Source of the DNA: Actinomycetes bacterium | Lineage (GTDB): Bacteria > Actinomycetota > Acidimicrobiia > Acidimicrobiales > RAAP-2 | Assembly: GCA_021820665.1 (NCBI GenBank) | Contig: JAKADK010000022.1 | Coordinates: 1-36,771 of the forward strand | Reading direction: 5' to 3' | Length of the DNA: 36,771 bases | In this document: piece after piece, positions 23,242 through 31,126 of the stretch | Numbering within the stretch: the first letter of the stretch is position 1 | Layout: each line of letters begins with the position of its first letter | Position numbers and translations under genes: made by a program | Notes under the pieces: generated by a model | Databases searched by the model: none | What the model was told of the DNA's origin: nothing | The model's input: the letters and a program-made list of their open reading frames with translations, nothing else

Positions 23242-24081
23242 GTGACCCCACTCGACTTCGTGGTGCTGTTGTTCCTGATCTCGATCGTGGCCGGCGTCCT
23301 CGGTTCGCTGATCGGCCTGGGTGGCGGCGTGGTGGTGGTCCCCGTGCTCACCTTGTTGTTCCACATCGACATCCGTCTGGCCATCGGGGCCTCCATCGTC
23401 TCGGTCATCGCCACCTCCAGCGGGGCTGCCGCCGCCTATGTCCGGGAGCGGATGACCAACCTGCGGGCCGGCATGTTCCTGGAGATCGCCACCACGACGG
23501 GAGCGGTGTCGGGCGCCTACCTCACCACGGTGCTCCCAGCCAAGGTGCTGTTCATCCTCTTCGGCGCGGTGCTCGCGTACTCGGCCGTGGCCACCTACCG
23601 GAAACGCCACTCCGCCGAGCCGCTCACCGTCTCCCACGACCGCCTGGCCAACTACTTCGACCTGCATGGCTCCTACTTCGACCAGTTCGACCAGAAGGAG
23701 ATCAGCTATAAGGTCGCGGGCACGAAGGTCGGCTTGTTCATGATGTACGTCGCCGGGATGGTGAGCGCTCTGCTCGGCATCGGCTCCGGCGCCCTCAAGG
23801 TCCCGGCCATGGACATCGCCATGCACCTTCCCATGAAGGTGTCCACCGCCACCTCCAACTTCATGATCGGGGTGACGGCGGCGGCCAGCGCAGGGTTCTA
23901 CTTCGCCCGGGGGCAGATCGACCCCATCATCGCCGCCCCCGTGGCGGCCGGGGTACTGGCCGGCTCCATGTTCGGTGCGAAGGTCCTGGGCAAGATCGAG
24001 AGCAAGACGGTCCGGCTCATCTTCGTGGTGGTCCTCATCGTGATCTCCATCGAGATGTTCCAGAGAGGAGTGCTCGGATGA
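23242..24081 (+). CDS. TauE/SafE-family sulfite/organosulfur anion exporter
   Basis: 279-residue polytopic membrane protein (about 8 helices) of the TauE/SafE family, whose members export sulfite, sulfoacetate or related anions. The N-terminal GVLGSLIGLGGGVVVVPVL repeat is partly echoed in the second half by GMVSALLGIGSGALKVPAMD, the two-fold repeat of the family. A hydrophilic middle loop (EPLTVSHDRLANYFDLHGSY) separates the halves. GTG 23242 is chosen because the promoter places the transcript start there. It overlaps the DUF1634 gene by ATGA. The substrate is inferred from the family only; sulfite would fit the sulfite-producing genes at 11408-13938. Confidence 0.88.
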   Translation: MTPLDFVVLLFLISIVAGVLGSLIGLGGGVVVVPVLTLLFHIDIRLAIGASIVSVIATSSGAAAAYVRERMTNLRAGMFLEIATTTGAVSGAYLTTVLPAKVLFILFGAVLAYSAVATYRKRHSAEPLTVSHDRLANYFDLHGSYFDQFDQKEISYKVAGTKVGLFMMYVAGMVSALLGIGSGALKVPAMDIAMHLPMKVSTATSNFMIGVTAAASAGFYFARGQIDPIIAAPVAAGVLAGSMFGAKVLGKIESKTVRLIFVVVLIVISIEMFQRGVLG

Positions 24082-24551
24082 CCGGCACCAGCGAGGTTCC
24101 TGCCCCGGGGGCATCGGCCGAGCCACCGGCGTCGGGGGCCGACCGGGTCCACCACCGCGAGGTGGACGAGGAGAAGCTCCGCAACGTCGAGACGGCCATC
24201 AGCTACGTGCTCCGGATCGGTGTCGTCGCCTCGGTGGTCACCGTGCTGATCGGCCTGGTGATGGTGTTCCGCCACCATGCCGGGTACTTCTCGCTCAACG
24301 GGAAGGTCTCCTATCACAGCGTGGCCAACCGCCACTCGATCTTCCCCCACACCATCGGCCAGCTCGGCACGGCGCTGTCGCACGGCACGGGGGAGGGCAT
24401 CATCGTCCTCGGTCTGATCATCCTGCTCGCCACTCCGGTGCTCCGGGTGGCTGTCGGCGTGCTCAGCTTCATCTACGAGAAGGACCCCCCGATGACGATC
24501 GTGACGCTCTACGTCCTCGGGGTGCTCATCGCCTCGTTCTTCCTCGGATGA
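24078..24551 (+). CDS. DUF1634 membrane protein, partner of TauE/SafE
   Basis: 157 residues. The N-terminus is disordered and acidic (1-30) and is followed by EEKLRNVETAISYVLRIGVV. Three helices follow: about 42-67, 111-131 and 138-156. The NVETAISYVLRIGV start and the GEGIIVLGLIILLATPVLRV block match DUF1634, which is often found next to TauE/SafE exporters. It may be an accessory subunit; the function is not established. It is coupled by ATGA overlap to the genes on both sides. Confidence 0.85.
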   Translation: MTGTSEVPAPGASAEPPASGADRVHHREVDEEKLRNVETAISYVLRIGVVASVVTVLIGLVMVFRHHAGYFSLNGKVSYHSVANRHSIFPHTIGQLGTALSHGTGEGIIVLGLIILLATPVLRVAVGVLSFIYEKDPPMTIVTLYVLGVLIASFFLG

Positions 24552-25288
24552 GCGAGTCGGCGCTGGACCGGTCGAGCGCCCTGCCGCTGTGGGCACAGCT
24601 GGCCCAGGACCTGCGCCGACGTATGGCCGACGGGGAGTTCGACGAGCAGTTCCCCACCGAGGAGGCTTGCGCCCGCAGCTACGGGGTGAGCAGGCAGACC
24701 GTACGAGAGGCGTTGCGCCGGATCGAGGCCGACGGTCTCCTCGTCCGGGAACGGGGACGAGGGACCACGCTGGCCCGCCCGGAGTTCGAGCAGCCGCTGC
24801 ACGCCATCTACAGCCTGTCGAGCTCGCTGCGCTCCCAGGGTGTCGTCGAGCGCAGCGAGGTGCTGGCCATCGGGACGATGCCGGCCGGCGACCAAGGCGA
24901 GCACCTGGGTCTGGCCGAAGACGACCCGGTCGTGTACCTCGAGCGCCTGCGGTTCGCGGGCGACGAGCCGCTCGCCCTCATGCGCTCGTGGCTGCCGACC
25001 GACGTGGCGGGAGGGCTGGTCGAGTCCGACCTGGAGTCCGGATCCCTCTACGACCTGCTGGCCGATCGGTGCGACATCCGGGTGACGGGCGGATGGGAAC
25101 GGATGCGCCCGTGCAACCCGCCACCGGCCGAGCGCCGGCTGCTGTGCCTTCCCAAGCGGGAGGCGGCGCTCACCGTCCAGCGCCTGGCCCTGGCCGGCGA
25201 CCGGCCGATCGAGTGGCGGGTGAGCACGATCCGCGGCGACCGGTACTCCTTCAAGGCCGAGTGGTCCGAGACGGTGCCGGCCCGGTGA
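24548..25288 (+). CDS. GntR-family transcriptional regulator with UTRA domain
   Basis: 246 residues. The N-terminal winged helix has LPLWAQLAQDLRRRMADGEF and YGVSRQTVREALRRIEADGL, followed by VRERGRGTTLA (about 12-78). The C-terminal UTRA effector domain (about 85-240) has EHLGLAEDDPVVYLERLRFA and LALMRSWLPTDVAGGL. It is an HutC-type GntR regulator and probably senses a small ligand related to the exporter's substrate. It starts in the ATGA overlap with the DUF1634 gene, so it may control its own operon from the promoter at 23206. A clear operator was not identified. Confidence 0.9.
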   Translation: MSESALDRSSALPLWAQLAQDLRRRMADGEFDEQFPTEEACARSYGVSRQTVREALRRIEADGLLVRERGRGTTLARPEFEQPLHAIYSLSSSLRSQGVVERSEVLAIGTMPAGDQGEHLGLAEDDPVVYLERLRFAGDEPLALMRSWLPTDVAGGLVESDLESGSLYDLLADRCDIRVTGGWERMRPCNPPPAERRLLCLPKREAALTVQRLALAGDRPIEWRVSTIRGDRYSFKAEWSETVPAR

Positions 25289-26136
25289 GCGCGGCCGTGC
25301 CCGGGGGCGGAGGTGTCCCCGCCACGGACCCCGCGGTGCGCCTGGAGGGAGTCTCGGTGGTGCGGGACGGGACCGCCCTCCTCGACGGCGTGTCGCTGAC
25401 GATCCGTGCCGCGGAGCGGTGGGTCGTCCTCGGCCCCAACGGGTCCGGCAAGACGACCTTGCTGCGGGTGGCGGGCGCGGCCCTGTGGCCTACCCGGGGG
25501 GTGGTCGAGATCCTCGGCGAGCGTCTCGGCCGGGTCGACATGCGCCAGCTGCGCCGGCGAATCTCGACGGTGAGCGCCTCGGTGAGCCGGGTGCTGCGTC
25601 CCACCCAGTCCGCGCTCGACGTCGTGCTGACCGGTCGCAACGGCGCGCTGGAGACGTGGTGGGACGAGTACTCCGACGCCGAGCGCGTCGAGGCCGACCG
25701 GCTGTTGCGAGACGTGGGCTTCGGCGGGGCTGCCTTCGACGAGCGACCGTTCGGACTGCTCTCGGAGGGCGAGCGCCAGCAGGTCCTCCTGGCTCGGGCG
25801 CTGATGGGCCGCCCGGAGCTGTTGCTGCTCGACGAGCCGGCGGCCGGGCTCGACCTGGGTGCCCGGGAGCGCCTGGTCAGCCGGTTGGCGGTGCTGGCAG
25901 CCGACCCCGCCGTCCCGCCGCTCGTGCTCGTGACCCACCACGTCGAGGAGATCCCCCCGGGCGCCACCCATGCGGCGTTGGTGCGCCAGGGCCGGATCGT
26001 CGCTTCAGGCCCCGTCGGGGACGTGCTGGCGAGCGGTCCGATCTCCGAGTGCTTCGGCATGCGGGTGGAGGTCCACCGCTCGGCGGGCCGGTGGGCCGCC
26101 CGGGCGGGTGGAATTGCCCGTCCCGGTCGGGACTGA
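25285..26136 (+). CDS. ABC transporter ATP-binding protein without a nearby permease
   Basis: 283 residues with GTG start in the GTGA overlap with the GntR gene. Walker A is GPNGSGKTT (50-58). The signature loop is LSEGERQ (159-165) instead of LSGGQ. Walker B is LLLLDEPAAGLD, and the switch His is in VTHHVEEI. The closest type by eye is the iron-complex/molybdate-like ATPase group (VRLEGVSVVRDGTALLDGV start, HHVEEIPP end). No permease or binding protein lies next to it, so its partner is elsewhere, or it has a non-transport role. The disordered C-terminus after about 265 is basic. It is the last gene of the TauE operon. Confidence 0.85.
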   Translation: MSAAVPGGGGVPATDPAVRLEGVSVVRDGTALLDGVSLTIRAAERWVVLGPNGSGKTTLLRVAGAALWPTRGVVEILGERLGRVDMRQLRRRISTVSASVSRVLRPTQSALDVVLTGRNGALETWWDEYSDAERVEADRLLRDVGFGGAAFDERPFGLLSEGERQQVLLARALMGRPELLLLDEPAAGLDLGARERLVSRLAVLAADPAVPPLVLVTHHVEEIPPGATHAALVRQGRIVASGPVGDVLASGPISECFGMRVEVHRSAGRWAARAGGIARPGRD

Positions 26137-26310
26137 CGAACGTCGAGCGGTCGAACGGTCATAGACTGGTGGTGTCGCGTCGTCCGGGTTCCCGGTCGTG
26201 CGGCGGGGTCGGCGACGCGGTGCTCGGTGCAGGTGGTGGGGGCACTCCCGTCGGCGGCCCGGTGTCTGGTGGTTGGCGCTGCGTGGTTGCGTTGCAGCGA
26301 GGAGTGCTGA

Positions 26311-28356
26311 ATGTTGCTCAGATCGAAGCGAACCGAAGGTCCCGGGGCCACAAGTGGGACGCCGGCGTCCATGGTCGCGGGTGACCCGGGTGCAATCCCC
26401 GCGCCCGATGTGGCCGCCCGCGACACCACCGTTCTCGTTCCCGACGCCGCCTCTCCCGGTGTCGCCTCTTCGGGTGTCGCCTCTTCGGATGGTAGCGAAC
26501 GTTCGCTCCACCAGGGCGGAGCGACGCCGATGCCGGGTCCAAGCGAGGTCGCTCCGGTCGTCCCTGCCGGCATGATCCCCGGAGGGGGCGGCGACACCGC
26601 CACACCGCTTGGTACGGCCACACTCTCCACCGCCGAACCGCTTGGTACCGCCACACCGCTCATGACCATTCCGCTTTCCACCGCCACACTTTCCATCGCC
26701 GAACCCCGGTCTCGGCGCCGTTCCCCGCGGTGGGGGCTGCGGGTGGCCATCGGCCTCGGCGTGGTCGTGATCGGTGGGGTGGTCGTGGCAGGGGTGTTTG
26801 CATGGCCCCGGGCCTCGATCCAGCCGGCGTCCGACGCGCTGGCACAGATCGGCGGGATCGGATCAGGCCAACTGGAGTCGGCGACCGCCACCTATGGCGG
26901 CCACTCCGTCCGTCTGGTCGAGGGAAGCGGCGGGCTGGTGCCGGTCGCCAGCCTCCCGCAGGGAGCGTCGGTGACGGTCACCGCCGAGATCCGCGAGCCG
27001 TCGTGGCTGGCGTGGGCGACCGGGGCGACGCGCCGGGTGACGACGACGGTCGTGACCCCGAAGGCAGCTCTCCTCGATCCGGTCGTCGTCGCCCGTCCCG
27101 GTGCCGCCGTGGAGGCCCGGTTCAGCCGGCCGGTGCGGGTGGTCGACGTGCTCGGGGGAGCGAAGGGGTCCGTACCCGCCGCCGTTCGCGCCGTCACCGA
27201 GGTCGCCATCGTGCCGAGCGTGAAGGCGGGCCAGGCCGGTGAGGTCCAGGTGGTTTCGTCCCCCGAGCCGTGGGAGGCGCTCAGTCCGCCGGAGACCGTC
27301 AGTTACTTCGGCTCCTCCAGCTCCTCGACCATGCTGCTCACCGAGCCCGATCTGGCCAACCGCTCAGTGGGGCTGGCCAGCACCCTGCGGCTCGTGTTCT
27401 CGTCCCCGGTGTCGTCGATCTTCGGCAAGCAGCTCCCGACGATCACGCCGGTCATCCAGGGGGCACTCGTCCCGAAGGGGAGATGGTCGGAGCCCACGCC
27501 GTACTCGGTCCAGTTCGTTCCCGCAGGGCCGGCGTTCTGGCCGGGTGAGCAGTTCCGCATCGCCCTTCCCGAGCCGGTGACGCTGGCGTCGACGACCGGG
27601 AGCGGGACCACCGACACGGCAGCGACGACCACGCGTGCGCTCGAGTTCACGGGCGCCGCCGGATCGATGACGCGCCTCCAGCAACTTCTCGCCACGCTCG
27701 GCTACCTGCCCGTTTCGTGGGCGCCGACCGGCGCCTCCACCCAGCCGACGACGATGGGCGGACAGGCTGCCCTGGTGCCGTCGCCGCCCGCTGGGACCTT
27801 CACCTGGCGGTGGACCACCATGCCGTCGGTGTTCACGTCGCTGTGGCAACAGGGCGCCGACAACGTCATCACCGAGGGCGCGATCATGGCCTTCGAGAGG
27901 GTCTCCAATCTGGACACGACCGGCACCGCCAACCCCCTCCTGTGGCCCACGCTGATCAGCGCCGTCCTCGACCACAAGAGTGATCCGCATCCCTACACGT
28001 GGATCGAGGTGTCCCAGAACCTTCCGGAGACCCTGACCTTGTACCAGAACGGTGCCGTCGCCCTCACGAGCCTCACCAACACCGGTATCCCTCAGGCGCC
28101 GACGGCGCCTGGTACCTATCCGATCTACCTCCGCCTGCCCTTCCAGATCATGCGGGGCACGAACCCCGACGGGAGCACGTACGCCGATCCGGTGCACTGG
28201 ATCAACTACTTCAACGGGAGCGATGCCGTCCACGGCTTCGTGCGCGCCTCCTACGGCTTCCCCCAGAGCCTCGGCTGCTCCGAGCTCCCGATCGCCACGG
28301 CAGCCACCCTCTACCCGATGGTCCACATCGGGACGCTGGTGACGGTCCTGCCGTAG
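26311..28356 (+). CDS. L,D-transpeptidase (YkuD) with long cytoplasmic tail and one TM helix
   Basis: 681 residues. A low-complexity T/A/P/S/G-rich cytoplasmic tail (1-145) precedes a basic stretch RSRRRSPRWG and a membrane helix (about 148-170, VAIGLGVVVIGGVVVAGVFAW). The outside part has beta-rich Ig-like regions, then a peptidoglycan-binding-like segment (RLQQLLATLGYLPVSW). The C-terminal YkuD domain has HGFVRASYGFPQSLGCSELP, with the catalytic Cys in SLGCSEL and the His in AVHGF. These enzymes make 3-3 crosslinks in peptidoglycan. The usual SHGC(I/V)R pattern is altered (SLGCSE), as in some actinobacterial relatives. ATG 26311 has GAGGAG about 8 bp upstream. Confidence 0.85.
   Translation: MLLRSKRTEGPGATSGTPASMVAGDPGAIPAPDVAARDTTVLVPDAASPGVASSGVASSDGSERSLHQGGATPMPGPSEVAPVVPAGMIPGGGGDTATPLGTATLSTAEPLGTATPLMTIPLSTATLSIAEPRSRRRSPRWGLRVAIGLGVVVIGGVVVAGVFAWPRASIQPASDALAQIGGIGSGQLESATATYGGHSVRLVEGSGGLVPVASLPQGASVTVTAEIREPSWLAWATGATRRVTTTVVTPKAALLDPVVVARPGAAVEARFSRPVRVVDVLGGAKGSVPAAVRAVTEVAIVPSVKAGQAGEVQVVSSPEPWEALSPPETVSYFGSSSSSTMLLTEPDLANRSVGLASTLRLVFSSPVSSIFGKQLPTITPVIQGALVPKGRWSEPTPYSVQFVPAGPAFWPGEQFRIALPEPVTLASTTGSGTTDTAATTTRALEFTGAAGSMTRLQQLLATLGYLPVSWAPTGASTQPTTMGGQAALVPSPPAGTFTWRWTTMPSVFTSLWQQGADNVITEGAIMAFERVSNLDTTGTANPLLWPTLISAVLDHKSDPHPYTWIEVSQNLPETLTLYQNGAVALTSLTNTGIPQAPTAPGTYPIYLRLPFQIMRGTNPDGSTYADPVHWINYFNGSDAVHGFVRASYGFPQSLGCSELPIATAATLYPMVHIGTLVTVLP
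26605..26705. repeat. Imperfect 33-bp in-frame repeats in the L,D-transpeptidase tail
   Basis: CCGCTTGGTAC recurs at 26605 and 26638 (period 33 bp, 11 codons). A related CCACACTYTCCAYCGCCGAA block appears at about 26619 and 26683. Together they encode the repetitive PLGTATLSTAEPLGTATP tract. Confidence 0.75.
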
Positions 28357-28669
28357 CCCTGAGTTGCCGGGGCCAGACGCGGGACGACAGTCCCCGCTGG
28401 GCCCGTCGTGTGCCGCGACGTTCGATCCGCCAGGCGGCGCAGGGGAAGCCCTGCTCTGGTGAGCGGCAGGTCGGAGGTATAGAATCGCCGTTACCTTCGA
28501 CAGTGAGGGTTGGGCTCGTGACTGCGACCGCGCCTGACGGTCCGGAGGTTGGAATGATGGTTGGAACGTGTCCGCGGCGTCGCGGGGCGACGTCGCAGTG
28601 GGGCCGGCCCGGAACGGGCCGGCGGGGTTGGTCGGTGCTGGCGGCGCGAGAGTGCTCCGGGGACCGACA
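28357..28669 (+). other. 313-bp spacer with a promoter-like element
   Basis: No ORF with coding character was found; in-frame GTGs around 28499 and 28519 stop quickly. TATAGAAT at 28478-28485 is the best -10-like element and would give a leader of about 180 nt for the zinc-ribbon gene. A GTG at 28568 in the gene's frame could extend that protein by 34 residues. Confidence 0.4.
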
Positions 28670-29200
28670 ATGATCGCGACGTGGGCGACGGAGCCTGATC
28701 CTGCCGACGGGCCCCGGTCTGATCCTGGCGGCGGGACGACGAGCGACGGGGTGCGCGGCGGTTACGAGGACTTGGCGGCCAGAGGGACGTTCGACTCCCT
28801 CTTGCGGAGCCTGTTGAGCTGGGAGCTGGTGACCCAGTGCATTGACGGCGAGGAGGGCGGGCACGGCGAATGGCGGCTCAGCGAGATCGCCCAGCGACGG
28901 CTGTCGCAGCTCCAGCCGGCGGTGCCCCGGCTCGACGAGCGCACGGTCTACTTCGGCCATGTCTGCATCGACTGTCGGCAGCGCCGCCCGACGAGGCTCG
29001 TGGAGGGCGTCTACCGTTGTGAGACCTGCGCGGAGCACCGCCGGGTGGCAACCGGAGCCGGAATTCCGGCGGAGACCGACGTCAGGGAGACGACCCGCCG
29101 TGGGCAGCTCCGGGGGGGACTGTGGGAGCGGCGACGCCGGCACGAGACCGGGACCCGACCGGCCGCCGGTGGCGTAGGCGACCAACGCACGTCGGCCTGA
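28670..29200 (+). CDS. Unknown protein with zinc ribbon
   Basis: 176 residues from ATG 28670; a GTG at 28568 is possible. I do not recognise a named family. The first 40 residues are disordered and Asp/Gly-rich. A helical part follows (TFDSLLRSLLSWELVTQCID, then GEWRLSEIAQRRLSQLQ), with a winged-helix feel. Then comes a clear zinc-ribbon motif, CIDC-X13-CETC, in FGHVCIDCRQRRPTRL. The tail is basic (RRGQLRGGLWERRRRHETG). Zinc ribbon plus basic tail suggests nucleic-acid binding, but this is a guess. It is a stand-alone gene. Confidence 0.65.
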   Translation: MIATWATEPDPADGPRSDPGGGTTSDGVRGGYEDLAARGTFDSLLRSLLSWELVTQCIDGEEGGHGEWRLSEIAQRRLSQLQPAVPRLDERTVYFGHVCIDCRQRRPTRLVEGVYRCETCAEHRRVATGAGIPAETDVRETTRRGQLRGGLWERRRRHETGTRPAAGGVGDQRTSA

Positions 29201-29281
29201 CCGCTCCCTCCCGTTAGGGTGCCGCTGGTGGCAACCCCCGCCACCCTTCGACGAGGCAGTGGTGAGGGAGCTCTGGTGTGC

Positions 29282-29911
29282 ATGGCCGAGAACATGGCCC
29301 CGGCCGACCGCGACACGGTGGTCGATTTCTGGTTCGATCCCATCTGTCCGTGGGCGTGGATCGCCTCCCGGTGGATCCTGGAGGTCGCTGAGGTCCGGCG
29401 GTTCACGGTCCGTTGGCACGTCATGTCCCTGGCCTACCTGAACGCCGACAAGGACCTGTCCGACACGTACCGCCAGGTCATGCAGGAAGCGTGGGGCCCG
29501 GTCCGGGTGTGCATGGCGGCTGCGGCATCCCACGGCGAGGGCAGCCTGCTCCCTCTCTACACGGCCCTCGGTACGCGGTTCCACCACGAGCGGCTCCCGA
29601 GGACCAGGGACACGATCGAGTCGGCACTGACGGAGGCCGGACTACCGGTGGCCCTCGCCGATGCCATGGACTCCTATGAGTACGACGAGGCACTCGCTGC
29701 CTCCCATCACGCCGGCATGGACCAGGTCGGCTACGACGTCGGCACCCCGGTGATCAGCGTGGACGGCGTGGCGTTCTTCGGACCCGTGGTAAGTCCGATC
29801 CCGAGAGGAGAGGCGGCCGGCCGCCTGTGGGACGGGGTGCTCCTCGTCGCCGGAACGGACGGCTTCTTCGAGCTGAAGCGCAGCCGGGACCGGGAACCTC
29901 TCTTCGACTGA
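29282..29911 (+). CDS. DsbA-family mycothiol-dependent nitroreductase-like protein (Rv2466c type)
   Basis: 209 residues, cytosolic thioredoxin-fold protein. The active-site region is VDFWFDPICPWAWIASRWIL. FTVRWHVMSLAYLNADK follows, and QVGYDVGTPVISVDGVAFFGPV near the end carries the cis-Pro (TPV). This matches the Rv2466c-like DsbA group that uses mycothiol. The motif here is CPWA, with a single Cys. Start options are GTG 29276 (GAGGGAG 5 bp upstream) and ATG 29282. A -10-like TAGGGT lies at 29215. Its likely role is redox defence or reduction of nitro compounds; the substrate is unknown. Confidence 0.85.
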   Translation: MAENMAPADRDTVVDFWFDPICPWAWIASRWILEVAEVRRFTVRWHVMSLAYLNADKDLSDTYRQVMQEAWGPVRVCMAAAASHGEGSLLPLYTALGTRFHHERLPRTRDTIESALTEAGLPVALADAMDSYEYDEALAASHHAGMDQVGYDVGTPVISVDGVAFFGPVVSPIPRGEAAGRLWDGVLLVAGTDGFFELKRSRDREPLFD

Positions 29912-30271
29912 GCTGTTCGGCTTCGACCAACCGGCACCGCCGGGCGATCCGGCCGAGGGTATGGAGGTGCCTGAAGGCGTCGGCCGGGCGGGAGGCCGGT
30001 GCCCTGGCGTGGCTGCCGGGCGGGAGGCCGGGGCGCCCCGGTGTGGCCGCGGTCCCCGTCACCCGGGGCGACCAGGTCGGTTCCCGATCGGTTGCAGGCT
30101 CCTCGTCCGCCGGTGTACAAACGGCGGGCAACCATCGGGGGAGGATGGCTGGAACCGTGCCCGTCGGTGTGGGCGGGCCGGTCGTGGCGCGTCCCCCGAC
30201 CATCCACCACCGTCGAGACCCTCGTCGTTAGGGTTTCTCCCCAAGGAAGGTAGGTCGAGGAGTTGACGCTC
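29912..30271 (+). other. 360-bp spacer with a direct repeat and a -10-like element
   Basis: No credible gene on either strand. GCCGGGCGGGAGGCCGG occurs at 29983-29999 and 30015-30031. A CGTTAGGGT element near 30226 matches the one upstream of the nitroreductase gene at 29213 and may be a -10 for the next gene. GAGGAG at 30257-30262 serves the ATG at 30272. Confidence 0.45.
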
Positions 30272-31048
30272 ATGATCCTTGTGGTGGCGCTCGGAGCGAT
30301 GTGGCTGGCGGTACTTGGTCCGGGGTACCTCCGCCGGCGGAAGGAGCGGAGCCGTGACGGGGTCACCTCGGTGTCGGTGTTCCACCGTCAGCTCCGAGTT
30401 CTTCAGCGTTCGGGTCCGGCGCCACTGCCACCTGCCTACCGGCTCCGTGCCCTTCCAGCCGACACGGCCTCCGGACAGGATGGAGTGTGCACCGAAGGGC
30501 TCATCGAGCCGACGGAACGGCCGGTGCTCACGGTGGTGGGAGCTGATCGGCTCCCTCGCCCGCTCCTGGCGTTCTTGGGCGACCCCGATCCCGCTGGAGA
30601 GCGTGGCGGGCGGGCGAGTGGTGCCCGAGACGACGGCGACGAGCCGGGCGACGCCGACTGGGCCGGCGCGGCCGGTCCGGAAGACAGCCGGTGGCGGGGA
30701 GATCTGCCAGGGCGGAGTGGTCGGCATCGGCCGGTGGCCGCGGACGTCGATGCCTACACCAGCGCCCGGGCGTGCAAGCGCCGACGCGACGTGTTCGTCG
30801 CCCTGGTCTCCACCGTCTTCGGCACCTTGGTGCTCGGGGTGATCCCCGGCGCGCACCTGTTATGGATCGTCACCGCCCTGGCGGCCGTGGCGTTGGGCGG
30901 CTATGTGGCCCTCCTCGTGCACATGCGGATGGTGGCCGACGAGCGGGACCGGAAGCTCCGCTACCTTCCACCCCCGGCCGAACGGTACGACGGCCAGGGC
31001 TACAGCGAAGCGGCCTACGGAGGCCGCCGGGCGGGATCTGCCCGGTGA
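30272..31048 (+). CDS. SepX/GlpR-like divisome membrane protein
   Basis: 258 residues. A short N-terminal helix (ILVVALGAMWLAVLGPGYL) is followed by a basic RRRKERSRDG and VSVFHRQLRVLQRSGPAPLP. A long hydrophilic, acidic middle (about 70-165) comes next, then YTSARACKRRRDVFVALVST and two closely spaced helices (about 172-215), ending in a tail with PPPAERYDGQGYSEAAYGG. This layout (N-terminal TM, 'FHRHLRVL'-type motif, RRR before a double C-terminal helix) resembles actinobacterial SepX/GlpR, which helps organise FtsZ and binds Glp. The identification is by layout and memory. The start is ATG 30272 with GAGGAG 9 bp ahead. The glp/moeA-like partner is not in the window. Confidence 0.6.
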   Translation: MILVVALGAMWLAVLGPGYLRRRKERSRDGVTSVSVFHRQLRVLQRSGPAPLPPAYRLRALPADTASGQDGVCTEGLIEPTERPVLTVVGADRLPRPLLAFLGDPDPAGERGGRASGARDDGDEPGDADWAGAAGPEDSRWRGDLPGRSGRHRPVAADVDAYTSARACKRRRDVFVALVSTVFGTLVLGVIPGAHLLWIVTALAAVALGGYVALLVHMRMVADERDRKLRYLPPPAERYDGQGYSEAAYGGRRAGSAR

Positions 31049-31126
31049 CGGCCGGGGGGTGACCGGCATCGGCACCGCGTGCCGCCGTCGCGATCGCCAC
31101 CCTGGTGGCATGACTCTGGGAGCGCG

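Noticed and set aside
22897..24126. 409-codon minus-strand frame opposite the TauE and DUF1634 genes, rich in His/Asp/Glu
   Set aside because: It is the antisense shadow of membrane-protein codons; the plus strand has a good promoter and family motifs.
28568..28670. Upstream GTG start for the zinc-ribbon protein
   Set aside because: The added residues have no visible similarity to a fold, and the ATG at 28670 is simpler. The upstream start is kept as an alternative only.
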